From Lolium rigidum (Eukaryota > Streptophyta > Magnoliopsida > Poales > Poaceae): a stretch of 64,000 bases of DNA. Positions 21,282-34,300 of the stretch are shown piece by piece. The notes under the pieces were generated by a model, which did not search any database, had not been told where the DNA came from, and saw only the letters and a program-made list of their open reading frames with translations. Position 1 is the stretch's first letter. Each line of letters opens with the position of its first letter. Where the stretch lies: assembly GCF_022539505.1 (NCBI RefSeq), contig NC_061508.1, forward strand, positions 67,093,754-67,157,753. The letters run 5' to 3'. The translations under genes and the position numbers were made by a program.

Positions 21282-22454
21282 TGTTGACTCGCCAAAACCC
21301 ACCGGCGGGCAGCGGCCTTGTCAACACCGTAGAGCCGGGAAGAGCCTAGAGCTGCGGCTGGCCGAGACCCCTCCGAGCGACGGCCCGCAATGCTCTTCTC
21401 GGTCACACGCGGCGATGCGAAGTGCAAGGGCGTGCCACCCGACCTATACCTGGTCGTGAAGGTGATGGGGATGCCTCGCTTAGTTTCCCCGCAGGCATAC
21501 ATGTAAACGTTAAATACGAGCCTCGATCGGCTCTCAGGTTATCCTGTGAATCGGCTCAAAGAGCCGATCCACCCATGATTCGTACGGGGTGCACGAATAC
21601 TTGGTGGGCCTGCTTGATCAAGATAAAGCTAATGAGATCTACGACGATTTAGGGTTTTCACCGCATAATCGGATCATCCTACTCCAGGTTGGGCCTCGCG
21701 GCCACGCACGGTGCTCGTAAGCCGATCCTAAACAAGGCCTAAAAACCAACATGAAGTTGATCCTCGGAACATCCCGTTTAGGACTTGCGAATGCCACCCT
21801 ACGTGCCACTGGATCCTCCCCCCCTGTAAGGCCTAACTATTGCGGATATTAAACTAATCCTTGCGGAACAAGGAGCAATCGTAACGGATCAGATCTACTA
21901 AATAATGATCAAGCGGGGTGCCGCCCCCACACCTGAGATAGGTGCGAGGGCGGCTAGATATGCAAGGGTTGCACTACGTAAGCATGCTTAAACGAAGAAC
22001 AATGCTAACCCTAACACATCTATGATAACTACGTTGCTCGCCATCAAAAGCGCTTCAGTACGAGCAACGCATGAACAACGTGGGCTTAGTGCTGCCTAGA
22101 TCGCAAGATGCGATCTAGGCAGCATGTCGCTTATCTGATAGAAACCCTCGAGACGAAGGAGTTGGCGATGCGCCGAGATTGGTTTGTTTGGGGTTGAACG
22201 TGAGTTGTTGTTTATTCCATAAACCCTAGGTACATATTTATAGTCCAGGGGACTTTCTAATGTGGGCATGCACTAAACCGTGCACGAGTAAGATTCTATC
22301 TCTAAACTAAAATAGATCTAATATGTTACGTATACACGGGCAATTAAGCCTAACTTGGTATAACAGGCCGATTCATATAATTCTCCATGTATATTTCCTT
22401 AAGCCCATCTTGACTGCGGCCCACCTCTGACTCGGTCAAATCTTGGTGATAACA
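21282..22454 (-). repeat. 5' LTR of the gag-only element (1173 bp)
   Basis: It runs TGTTATCACC to GTCAACA on the minus strand. Five bases inside lies TGGCACGCCCGGTGGGAC-like sequence (21259-21275), a candidate primer-binding site though I cannot name the tRNA. The outer edge at 22454/22455 joins LARD LTR sequence exactly where the intact LARD LTR reads aaacctcaat (31560), so this element inserted there. The left target duplication has been deleted. Confidence 0.88.
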
Positions 22455-24289
22455 AAACCTCAATGTGACTTTGCTAAAACCTTGTTTTGGGTAGAGATAA
22501 GTTGATCTAAGGGGTTAGATCAAATGGAATTAAAATCAACACAAGAACTTATTAATCAAGGACCAACTACTTGATCTTATTAAAGATCACAACATAATGT
22601 TCCATGCCATAACATATGAACAACCATTTAATTGGAAATCAAGTAACAATAATTGGAGAAACTATTCTTCACTTATCTTTTCCATGGCTTAAACTAATCT
22701 TTGATCCTACCATGAACCTCATGGTATTCATTCTACTTTAATCTTGGAAACAAGATAAAGAGATCCAACTAAGGAATATAATTCCTCTCTATTCCAAATC
22801 TATATACATCAAAACTAGAGAAGTGAGTGTTCTATGTTACTTATTAGAGGATCAATGATAAACCTTGAACTGAACCTTGGAGATACATCCATGTATTCAA
22901 ATCATCATCTTTAAGAGAAACCCTAGGATATTATTCCAGACCATCCCTAGGGAGAGAACCCAATTATGTTAAACATAGATATTGATGATCACATCATTCT
23001 CTATGGAGCCTAACCTTAGGTTAGTGTTGAAGCCTTCCCAAATGAGAGAAACCAAAGATACTAATATTAGCTTTACTTACTTAAGACTCAAGGAAAATAT
23101 TTGAACTAAAGAGTAAGGATAAGTCATCTCACTTAAGAATGGTGAGATAACCAAATACCAAATGGAATAAGACTATACCATGAATTAGTGAAAGAAGGAG
23201 AGAACTATCCATAGAACCTGATAATTATATAATCATTCCTTGTAAAGACAATATAAGTGATTATCTCAGGCATTCTCCTGGGATATAATTTATGGAGACA
23301 ACCATAGCCAGGTATACTCAAGATAGTATAGAAGAAGTACTATACCCTAGTGATCCAGACAATGCTTGATCATGGAGGTGAGAAACCTATTTAATGAGAG
23401 ATACCTTAGGAAGCCAAACCTTGATCATTATAAATTGAGTAATGATCATAAAACCTTAGAATTTGAGGTAGAATCCATTAAGAACAAGTTGATCATGTTT
23501 AATCCATGATCAAACCTTGGAGATATATAATTACCAGTTAAACCTTAGTGGGTTAAATAGGTATAATCTAGTACATAAAATCATAGGGGTACAACTAGCA
23601 AACCTAAACCATTTTCCACATGTTAACTAGAGAAATAATTAAAATTGTAACAACCCTTTGTATAGTTCAGCACCTTAATCAACCCAAATGATCTTGGATT
23701 GAATCATCCTATGAGTGGTGAGGAAGAGTAATCCTAACCAATTAAATAGAACCATAGCTCATGCTTATACCTCAATCCAAATTGAGAATCAATTGGGATC
23801 CTAAGTAGAACACCACCACACCTCATTTCCATTTATGTTTCGATTAAGAAAAGAAAGTAACACAATCACATGTCATGACCTAACACCATCTTCCTAAAGA
23901 ACCTAATTTCCAACTCTAGCCATATTTAAAATACATATGGACAACCAATATTGTTAAGCACTCTAGCAAAACTTAATAATATGTTCATCATGCATATGTT
24001 ATAAATTTCAAATCACTTAAACAGATTTGGTTTCTATATAAAAAGGGAAATAAAAGGAACACATAAATACATACCTATTTAAACTTGGAATAACCCTCAC
24101 AAAAATACCAATTTAATCAAACATTAAATGTTTGTCTTGAACAACAAAATGATGTAGTAGTTATCATCATCAAATCTTGTTGAGATTTAAATAGTAAGGA
24201 ACTCCGCAAACAAAGGTGAATTCAAAAACATAAATTCAAAATGGAAGAAAATAAAACAGGAAAAGATATTAGAAAGAGAGAAGAGAGAA

Positions 24290-25160
24290 GACTCACCTTG
24301 GCAGCCGAAGCAGGCCACCGCAGCCCAGGAGTAGCCCAACCGCAAACCAGAACCTCAGACCGCACGCCGGCCCAACTCATCGTACCTCTTCGCATCGTCA
24401 AAACGCACGGGAGGAGTCATCCCCTTCCTTCGTTCACTGCAAGCAGCTCGGTGGCAGCCTCCCAGCCACGGCCGCGCCAAGATACTCGCCGCCGTTCTCT
24501 GGCGTCTATAAAGCTCAACGCGCCACCGCCGGATGAACCCTAACCCTAAATTCCCCCATTTTCTTCTTCTTCTCTGCAAATGCATCGAAACCCTAGCTCA
24601 CAGTAACCTCCTTGCCCCGGTGATTCCGACGACCCCGAGCTCCGCAGAGACGCCCACGAGCTTCGCCTCGCCTTCAGCAACCTCCTAGTCAACGTGCAGT
24701 TACTGGGGAGCCCGGATTTCTTCCAATCGCGCCACCGTACCGCCGCCGGTCAATGAAGCTCGCCGTCAATTTGGAGCACCGCAAGCCTCGCCGTCAAGCT
24801 CTACAGACTCCTGGTGAGCTCCTCGATCATCCAGTGTGCTCGCCTTGCTCTATTAGGCATCGTAGCATCGTCGCCGCATGCGCCTATTTCCGCCGCCGCG
24901 GTACCTCGTCACCGGCCAAGCTCCGGTGGCCATAAAGTGGCGGCGAGACCACCACTAAGTTCCCCTCGCTGTCCCGCTTCGAACTGAACCACTCGCTCAT
25001 CCGCGGGAGCCCTCTATCGTCGGCGTCGTTCTGGATTGACCGCCGGCCATGAACTCCCAGACATGTCCTCTATTTTGACTTGGTCAGCCCACGTGGCTGC
25101 TGACGTGGCCTAGACCGCACCAGTCAGTGCCTGAGAGTAGTCCTGCCCGGGTACATCTAA
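24290..25160. other. GC-rich island inside the AT-rich LARD LTR
   Basis: About 870 bases rich in gccgcc and cgccg sit between AT-rich flanks, and are duplicated at 33393-34260. A 60-100 codon ORF occurs in each copy, but no domain is recognisable. It could be a captured gene fragment or a GC-rich transcribed leader. Confidence 0.5.
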
Positions 25161-27224
25161 TAGATTTCGTTTTAAATTTAAATCTCATAATTACTGAAAC
25201 TTTGCAAATACCTAGAAAATTCATAAAAGCTCAGAAAAATAAATATAAGATATCAAAATTCTTATAAAAGTAAACTCTATCCAATAAAAATATAAAATGA
25301 AATTTATATTTTTAATAAAAATTCAATTATTTAATACTTGTTATTTAAGCCTTATTTATTAATTCTAAATTCAATTAAACTTCAATAATTAGGAAAACTA
25401 TTTAAAATAAATAAAAACCAGTAAAGTAAATAAAGAAAACATTAACACTAATTTTCTTTATTTGTAACTTATTTAATCCTTAACATTGGAATTTAAACCC
25501 TAATTAATAATTAACTTAATTATTAATTCAATAAAAAAAATATGCCTAATTCAATATTATTTTTATTTCCAAGTTATTAATAACTTCAACTTTAAATTGA
25601 AGTTATTAGTCATAGAACTGAATGGTAAATAGCAAACCCTAATTCCATATTGAATGATATTACAATCCTATCATGTCATGTGAAACCCCAAACCCTAATT
25701 CCAATAGGAACCCTAACTCCACTACTTCATATGAACCCTAAATTGTTCCTAAACCTAAACCCTAGGTGATACTATGTGATCATCCTACTTTCTTTTAAAT
25801 CTTCGAACCATATAGAACCTACATACTTGTCATGTCCACATAAAATTTAGAAACCCTATCACTACTAAATTAGTATCCCATGTGTTCATCTTCATCAGAA
25901 CTAAATAATCAAGTAGGGTTAACCAAGTGTAAACCCTAGATCCTATTACCAAAATAATCATTCTTAATTATCCATGCTTAACATCACACCATTGTGATGA
26001 ACCCTAATAGCAACCATACCCACTATTTTGCATTACCTAACCATATTCCACTAAACCCTACTAGTGTTGGATACTTATCAAAGATCCTATTTAGGAGTAA
26101 ATTATTCCTTACTTAATAAAACCAACAGTAAACCTAGACCACCTCAACCCTAATTGATATACTTCTTATTATTTAAGAAGTATGTTCTTCAAAAGTTATT
26201 CTTTTGAAGTAAATAAATAATCATCATCAACCCTACCTAACAAGACCTATTAACTCTAGCTAGCTATCACCAACAAAATGAACCAATCCTGATAGCAACC
26301 TTGTATGAATAATTGCTTAGGATGCCTAGGCTTAACTCAACCTTACAAGCCCTAGGTGTTGATGAATCCAACTTTGTTGGGATCCATCTACTACTTACTC
26401 CAGAAACCAATTAGAACCATAGAAAACCATAGAACCCCACAGCCCTAATTATCATACTTATTCTTTATTAAAGAACATGTTCTTCAAAAGTTATTCTTTT
26501 AAAGTATATGATAATTAATCATTAACCATGACATATAGTGCTAAAATCAACCACTATTCATTACAGGTTAGGATTACACCAAATCTTATTGTTGTGTGCT
26601 ATCAATGCTATTGTTATGATATATTGCAACACATGTTTATGATACCATGTAACCACACCTGAATAAGAACCTTGTATGAGAATCATTCTAAAAGTGAAAC
26701 ACACCCTGAACAAATCATTTCAATTCACTAATCCTAAATCATCGGGGTTAGGTCACGCTTAGAGCGATTGCATCTCATACTTATGCATTATTGCATCCTT
26801 GCCAATCTTTTAAACATCGTCCTTACCGGACGATGATGCTATTTCAGAATTTGGAGTTATTGCGTATCGAAGACCTTGTCCGCATAATCTTGCAGATCAA
26901 GAAAGGCAAGTTGATCACTTGCTCATGTCATTTGAGTATCTTTATCAAATTACTTGCAAAGTACTATGATTATCATTATTGCATAAAAACCAAAACCACT
27001 ATTTTCATAACTATGAATATGACTATGTGGTTGGCAATGGAACCATGGATTGTGTTGATATGGTGGAGGTTCCATTGCAAGGGTTTATATCCATCTAGGA
27101 TTAAACAACAAATGTCGTCCAGTGATTCTTGTGCCGTAATACCCGTGTTAACCATAAGATCCGGAGTGGGACGGAGTAGTCAAAAGTTTTTCCACCTCTC
27201 GTTCATCAACGGATGCGCTTTACC

Positions 27225-27362
27225 GTAGTACACTTGTAATCCAAGGGGGCAAGCGGTGAGGCTGGGGAGTCCTAAGTCCCCACGGCATTGTTCGTAGTAC
27301 ACTTGTCGCCCGAAGGAGCAAGCAGTGAGGCTGGGGAGTCCTAAGTCCCCACGGTATTGCGG
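27225..27362 (+). repeat. Two 69-bp direct repeats in the LARD LTR
   Basis: Each unit starts gtagtacacttgt and contains gaggctggggagtcctaag followed by tccccacgg. The same pair is found at 36326-36463 in the 3' LTR. Confidence 0.8.
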
Positions 27363-28376
27363 TCTATGATGGGTTGCAGCTGCCGGCGTAGGAATGTATG
27401 GTAGAGCCCTGCATTGTTGTCGTGGTCGGGGCCCATCCTTAAATGGTGTAAGTGAACCGGCGTGGACCCAGGGTCGGAGTTTGCAACAAAGGGTGGGTGT
27501 TCGAGGTAGCGGAGGAACATGATTGGCTAGACCTTATACCGGGCCTCACACCATAGGAAGTGTGGACGGGGAATATGCCCGGTTGGCACCAAGGATAAGA
27601 TCTCTTATGGGTAAAGCAACACACCTCTGCAGAGTGTAATGAACCGTGACCTGTCACTCCCTGTTCCGGGATATGGAACTGCGAACGCTCGCCGGAAAGG
27701 AACTCCATGAAGTTCTAGTAAACCGGTGAAGGCCGACGGACATAGTTCTTCTAAATAAAAGCAACCTTTTGAAGAAATGGTTATGAAAACCTGCATTGGT
27801 ATTAGACTTTCTGGTCTAATGCCGTAGCTAGTGCATTCAACACCTCTTTCCTATAATGAACTTGTTGAGTACGCTCGTACTCATCCCACTCTTAAATCCC
27901 CTGCTTAGATATGGAGGCATCGAAGGAGGATCTACAGTGCAACTCGAAGACCGAGGAGTCAACAACTACTTCAAGAGACAGGACCCTGTCAGAGGAGTCA
28001 GATACCACATCCAACAAGGAGAAAACCTAGTTTAGCCCTAGAAGGGAACTAGCATCCTAAACCTAGCTCCTACTTATCTAGAATCTATACTTAGCCTCAT
28101 AGCTAGTTTAATACTCTACAAATAGAGTTCGTGATAAGATTAGACTACGAGTCGTTCTTCTGGAGTTTATTTGCAGTTTTACCTCATTGTAAAGTAGGAG
28201 GCTGTGAAGATCTTATGTAACAGAGTCAATGTTGTAATTCTATAGACATGCCTTGGACCCGCATATGTTTTTGTTGTACCACTCTGAGCGATATAATACT
28301 AGTGGAACTGTGTTTCATTGGTGTTATATCAGACTTGCATACTACACCATGCAGTGGTATGTCGGGTCACCACAGT

Positions 28377-28388
28377 TGGTATCAGAGC
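28377..28388 (+). promoter_or_regulatory. LARD primer-binding site (initiator tRNA-Met type)
   Basis: TGGTATCAGAGC, two bases after the 5' LTR end, is the standard sequence complementary to plant initiator tRNA-Met. Its preservation means the element could still be replicated in trans. Confidence 0.92.
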
Positions 28389-28919
28389 AAATGCTTTGAC
28401 CTAGGATTAAAACCCTTTAAAGGAGACCTATAGGATTGGTAGTGTCTATAGGAAGCTGTCTTAGTTAAACCAAATTTTCTTATGACTTGAGATGGATATT
28501 CACTTGAGAATAATCCTGACACACTTGAGTCAACCTTTTCAACCTATCTTTTCTAAGTAAAGATAGTTAGCTAATCCCGAGTATGTATCATACCATTAAG
28601 TCCTTAAAATAATTAATGAGTAGACCCCAGTTGGTATACAATACATGGTAGTCCAAAGAGAGGATACAACCATAAGGAAGATGTCCTACTAGAAGGGTAT
28701 ACCAATACCAGTAATAGGGTAAGTAAAATTTATTTAAACTTGTGAAACAACTGATAGTAAGTGGTACAAACAAGTTATATGAGGTAGTATAGACCATGAT
28801 GAGTCAATCATGGGAGGTAAGGAAGAGCTTTAGGAATATATATATGTCTACTTACATGGTAGAGTTATTAATCATATATGATTCACCTGAGAATCATTAT
28901 GTGATGGAATAGAACATTA

Positions 28920-29189
28920 CTCCCTCTGTTCCATTCTATAGTGCCTATTGTTTTTTGGCACGGAAATTAGCGCAAGAGTATTTTTTACACAAAACCCCTA
29001 GCTGAACGATTTGAGATCAACGTAAATTTGGGAAATCCATATCTTACAAACTTACCATAACAATTTTGGGAGCTGAACGATTTGGGAGCTGAACGGGGAG
29101 GGGGTAATTGTAAAAAAGCTAAGCTACAACCTTATATTCTGAAACAAATGCTAAAAATCTATAGGCACTATAGAAAGGAACGGAGGGAG
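28920..29189. mobile_element. Stowaway/Mariner-type MITE (270 bp) with TA duplication
   Basis: The ends ctccctctgttcc and ggaacggagggag are near-perfect inverted repeats flanked by TA on both sides (28918-28919 and 29190-29191). Subterminal sequences (ctatagtgcc and ggcactatag) are also inverted. There is no transposase, so it depends on a Mariner-type transposase elsewhere. Confidence 0.92.
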
Positions 29190-31375
29190 TATAAACATTT
29201 AGGAGGAGAATAGTAAGAAGCCAGTTGTTAAACAATAGTGCAAGATTTGTGCTCCAAAACCATGGGAAGTGTGCCAAGCACATCATGACCATAGTCTTAT
29301 AATACTATAAACACTTGGAAGTATAGGAGCTATATTTCCATAGTATGTGTTTAGAGTAACAATGTTAGAACCTAGACATATCATGTGAGATAGTCCTCAA
29401 CAAAATGGAAGTTAAGTAGTACTTCCAGAGAAAATTAGGTTAACTTTAACTATCATAGCCTACTTTGTTTCAAGTTTATCTCCTTGCAAATGTGCAATTT
29501 GGATAAAGGTTGAGACAAATAGTAGAATCCCATATATTTGTGCTAAGTATCACGATATAAACCTATCTATGCGGTGTTATATACTACACATCAGAGCCTG
29601 ATGTTTAGAGATGCCTTACTCCACTATTTTATTCAGGCTTATGATGATGTATATTATAAACACAAAGTTGAATCTTCTTGGATTTTATTGGATTTTCATT
29701 GATTGACTAGATCCATACATGAAGTTTGACTTTGATATGCAAACGCATGTTGCAATATCAAGTTCCTTACTTGATGCTATAGATCTAGAGGGTAATGGTA
29801 TTCGTGTGAGGAAGTGATGAATTCTGAAGATTCTGAAGACAAGATGAAGTTTCATCAGAGAAAGGAAGTAAAGTTGTGGGAAGTAACCACAATACTCTGA
29901 AGGAAGTACAATCAAAAACTCATGCTTACCTCAACAGAGGAGTACTTTAGTACGAAAGAAGCATGAAGGTGAGAAATATAGTGATTATGGTGAAGCTGAA
30001 GCTGATCCATAGTCATTATAGAAGAGGGAATGCATGGGAAATCACTCAGCATACCATATTCATAGTGTCAGCTAGTGGTTTTCTTGCAAAATAAACCCTG
30101 AATGAAGGAACATGATATATGAAACCATAGCAGATATACCATAGTTGATATCAGAAGACCATGATTGGTATAGGATCAATACTGCGAGATAGAGTAGAAG
30201 ATGTCTCGTCCAGTTGATCAAAACCTATAATAGAGTACACTTTTAGATAACAAATAGCCATAGTTGGTATCAAATAACTCACACTGATATCAAATAAACC
30301 ACAGTTGGATTATTTGTACCAAGAAGTGGTTAATACATAAAACCTTATTAGCCAAATGATGATGACATATAATCATTTAGTCGAAGGATTCACATTGGAT
30401 GTCCACAATTGAGTGGATATACCACAAAGATTCTTCATGAGACCTTAGAAGAGTATAAATCATAAACTAGAGCTAGACCAATATTCTAACCATAAGTCCA
30501 ATGGTTGGAAGAAAAGGAGTCGAAGACCATAAGAAAACTCTAAGGGGTAGAGTAAAGATTGAGTTAGATGTACAATGACTCAATACTTTGAGCAAGATAG
30601 ATGAAGAAGGTCTGAACTGAAAGGAAGTTCGATCTTATTTTCATAAGATTATTGAACACTACTTTCAGAAGGATGTCAGACCAGAAGCCGAGGTTCATAC
30701 CTCGAGGAAGTAAGAAGTGGACTATAACTTGAGAAAGTGAGTAAAATTTACTCAGAAGTACGGAAGCTCAAGTAAGCTAAGTATAATGAAGTTGGAAAAG
30801 GAAATACCGTAGACCAATAAAGCCCAAGAGGGTCAAAGAATGAAGAAGATTGAACATACCAATATCAAAGACTAATAGAATGATTCCTTTCATGGAACCT
30901 AAATAACCCAAAATAGTTATAGGTATCAACTATAAACCATGATTGGATAGACCAAATGAGTCTAATCTATTCTTAAGGAAATAAACCATCACGACCATTT
31001 CCATGGTCGGTACCTTACCAAGTACCATTATTGCAGTTTTGGTAGTAAGGGAAAACAAAGACCTATTTAGCATTAGGAGTTTATTATCAAATTAGCCCTC
31101 AAATAAGACCAGCAGCACCAGAAGAAGTCTCAATCATTGAATCTTCAATGAGAAAGGAAACAAGCTTATAGAGTTGGAAGAAATCAATGAATCAAAGTAA
31201 GAACCATGGTTCAGAGACAAACCCTAATGGAATCTAGGAAGAATCTGGACAAGGGATATATTCAATGATATCCAGTAAGACCAATACGGAGTTCGAGAAA
31301 AGTCGTAGTCTGCATAAGTCAGATCCACACTCCGAGACGTGAGAGAGATCAAACTTCGAGGACGAAGTTTAGTTT

Positions 31376-31388
31376 AAGGGGTAGAGAC
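31376..31388 (+). promoter_or_regulatory. LARD polypurine tract
   Basis: AAGGGGTAGAGAC directly precedes the 3' LTR start TGTAATATCCC. Confidence 0.85.
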
Positions 31389-34300
31389 TGTAATATCCCA
31401 GGTATTGGGGTTACAAAAATAGAGGAAACAGATGTGTGCATTGCATTCATGCATAGAAAATCTGGGGAATTTTCACGCTTTAAAGTAAAACAGTCCACAG
31501 AATGCGAAGTTTCACTTGACCTTGGTGGAATTGAAGTAGCTCATCAAGTCCAGTGCTATAAACCTCAATGTGACTTTGCTAAAACCTTGTTTTGGGTAGA
31601 GATAAGTTGATCTAAGGTGTTAGATCAAATGGAATTAAAATCAACACAAGAACTTATTAATCAAGGACCAACTACTTGATCTTATTAAAGATCACAACAT
31701 AATGTTCCATGCCATAACATATGAACAACCATTTAATTGGAAATCAAGTAACAATAATTGGAGAAACTATTCTTCACTTATCTTTTCCATGGCTTAAACT
31801 AATCTTTGATTCTACCATGAACCTCATGGTATTCATTCTACTTTAATCTTGGAAACAAGATAAAGAGATCCAACTAAGGAATATAATTCCTCTCTATTCC
31901 AAATCTATATACATCAAAACTAGAGAAGTGAGTGTTCTATGTTACTTATTAGAGGATCAATGATAAACCTTGAACTCGAACCTTGGAGATACATCCATGT
32001 ATTCAAATCATCATCTTTAAGAGAAACCCTAGGATATTATTCCAGACCATCCCTAGGAGAGAACCCAATTATGTTAAACATAGATATTGATGATCACATC
32101 ATTCTCTATGGAGCCTAACCTTAGGTTAGTGTTGAAGCCTTCCCAAATGAGAGAAACCAAAGATACTAATATTAGCTTTACTTACTTAAGACTCAAGGAC
32201 AATATTTGAACTAAAGAGTAAGGATAAGTCATCTCACTTAAGAATGGTGAGATAACCAAATACCAAATGAAATAAGACTATACCATGAATTAGTGAAAGA
32301 AGGAGAGAACTATCCATAGAACCTGATAATTATATAATCATTCCTTGTAAAGAAAATATAAGTTATTATCTCAGGCATTCTCCTGGGATATAATTTATGG
32401 AGACAACCATAGCCAGGTATACTCAAGATAGTATAGAAGAAGTACTATACCCTAGTGATCCAGACAATGCTTGATCATGGAGGTGAGAAACCTATTTAAT
32501 GAGAGATACCTTAGGAAGCCAAACCTTGATCATTATAAATTGAGTAATGATCATAAAACCTTAGAATTTGAGGTAGAATCCATTAAGAACAAGTTGATCA
32601 TGTTTAATCCATGATCAAACCTTGGAGATATATAATTACCAGTTAAACCTTAGTGGGTTAAACAGGTATAATCTAGTACATAAAATCATAGGGGTACTAC
32701 TAGCAAACCTAAACCATTTTCCACATGTTAACTAGAGAAATAATTAAAGTTGTAACAACCCTTTGTATAGTTCAGCACCTTAATCAACCCAAATGATCTT
32801 GGATTGAATCATCCTATGAGTGGTGAGGAAGAGTAATCATAACCAATTAAATAGAACCATAGCTCATGCTTATACCTCAATCCAAATTGAGAATCAATTG
32901 GGATCCTAAGTAGAACACCACCACACCTCATTTCCATTTATGTTTCGATTAAGAAAAGAAAGTAACACAATCACATGTCATGACCTAACACCATCTTCCT
33001 GGAAAACCTAATTTCCAACTCTATCCATATTTAAAATACATATGGACAACCAATATTGTTAAGCACTCTAGCAAAACTTAATAATATGTTCATCATGCAT
33101 ATGTTATAAATTTCAAATCATTTAAACAGATTTGGTTTCTATATAAAAAGGAAATAAAAGGAACACATAAATACATACCTATTTAAACTTGGAATAACCC
33201 TCACAAAAATACCAATTTAATCAAACATTAAATGTTTGTCTTGAACAACAAAATGATGTAGTAGTTATCATCATCAAATCTTGTTGAGATTTAAATAGTA
33301 AGGAACCTGCAAACAAAGGTGAATTCAAAAACATAAATTCAAAATGGAAGAAAATAAAACAGGAAAAGATATTAGAAAGAGAGAAGAGAGAAGACTCACC
33401 TTGGCAGCCGAAGCAGGCCACCGCAGCCCAGGAGTAGCCCAACCGCAAACCAGAACCTCAGCCCGCACGCCGGCCCAACTCATCGTACCTCTTCGCGTCG
33501 TCAAAACGCACGGGAGGAGTCATCCCCTTCCTTCGTTCACTGCAAGCAGCTCGGTGGCAGCCTCCCACCCACGGCCGCGCCAAGATACTCGCCGCCGTTC
33601 TCTGGCGTCTATAAAGCTCAACGCGCCACCGCCGGATGAACCCTAACCCTAAATTCCCCATTTTCTTCTTCTTCTCTGCAAATGCATCGAAACCCTAGCT
33701 CACAGTAGCCTCCTTGCCCCGGTGATTCTGACGACCCCGAGCTCCGCGAGAGCGCCCACGAGCTTCGCCTCGCCTTCAGCAACCTCCTAGTCAACGTGCA
33801 GTTACTGGGGAGCCCGGATTTCTTCCAATCGCGCCACCGTACCGCCGCCGGTCAATGAAGCTCGCCGTCGATTTGGAGCACCGCAAGCCTCACCGTCAAG
33901 CTCTACATACTCCTGGTGAGCTCCTCGATCGTCTAGTGTGCTCGCCTTGCTCTATTAGGCATCGTAGCATCGTCGCCGCATGCACCTATTTCCGCCGCCG
34001 CGGTACCTCATCACCGGCCAAGCTCCGGTGGCCATAAAGTGGCGGCGAGACCACCACTAAGTTCCCCTCGCTGTCCCGCTTCGAACTGAACCACTCGCTT
34101 ATCCGCGGGAGCCCTCTATCGTCGGCGTCGTTCTGGATTGACCACCGGCCATGAACTCCCAGACATGTCCTCTATTTTTACTTGGTCAGCCCACGTGGCT
34201 GCTGACATGGCCTAGACCCCACCAGTCAGTGCCTGAGAGTAGTCCTGCCCGGGTACATCTAATAGATTTCGTTTTAAATTTAAATCTCATAATTACTGAA

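Larger units (their letters stand above)
14545..22454 (-). mobile_element. Gag-only, non-autonomous Gypsy-type element with a second partial internal copy
   Basis: On the minus strand: 5' LTR 22454-21282, gag to about 18447, a spacer rich in GCCGAT hairpins, an acidic ORF on the opposite strand (16703-17206), polypurine tract, 3' LTR 16423-15250, then the leader and first part of gag again (15249-14545). No protease, RT, RNase H or integrase is present between gag and the 3' LTR, so it must borrow enzymes, like the plant elements called TR-GAGs. The repeat of leader plus gag beyond the 3' LTR suggests an LTR-internal-LTR-internal tandem formed by recombination, later truncated. It sits in the 5' LTR of the LARD. 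Confidence 0.8.
22455..28374 (+). repeat. LARD 5' LTR, lacking its first 171 bp
   Basis: It corresponds to 31560-37475 and ends gtcaccaca. Over the first 1.75 kb I counted about 18 differences from the 3' copy, roughly 1%, so the insertion is recent. Inside are a GC-rich island (24290-25160), AT-rich flanks with many aaaccctaa motifs, and a 69-bp direct duplication (27225-27362). Open stretches such as that at 24241 have no recognisable product. Confidence 0.9.
28375..31388 (+). other. LARD internal domain, non-coding
   Basis: About 3.0 kb with stops in all frames and no gag or pol motifs. It contains a MITE at 28920-29189 and ends with the polypurine tract. LARD interiors are thought to matter as structured RNA for packaging. 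Confidence 0.8.

Noticed and set aside
24241..24543. A 100-residue ORF present in both LARD LTRs (also 33344-33646)
   Set aside because: It spans the AT-rich to GC-rich boundary of the LTR and has no conserved domain; its preservation follows from recent LTR identity.
25490..26110. Interstitial telomere array
   Set aside because: The aaaccctaa words are dispersed, not head-to-tail, and belong to a retrotransposon LTR copied elsewhere in the window.
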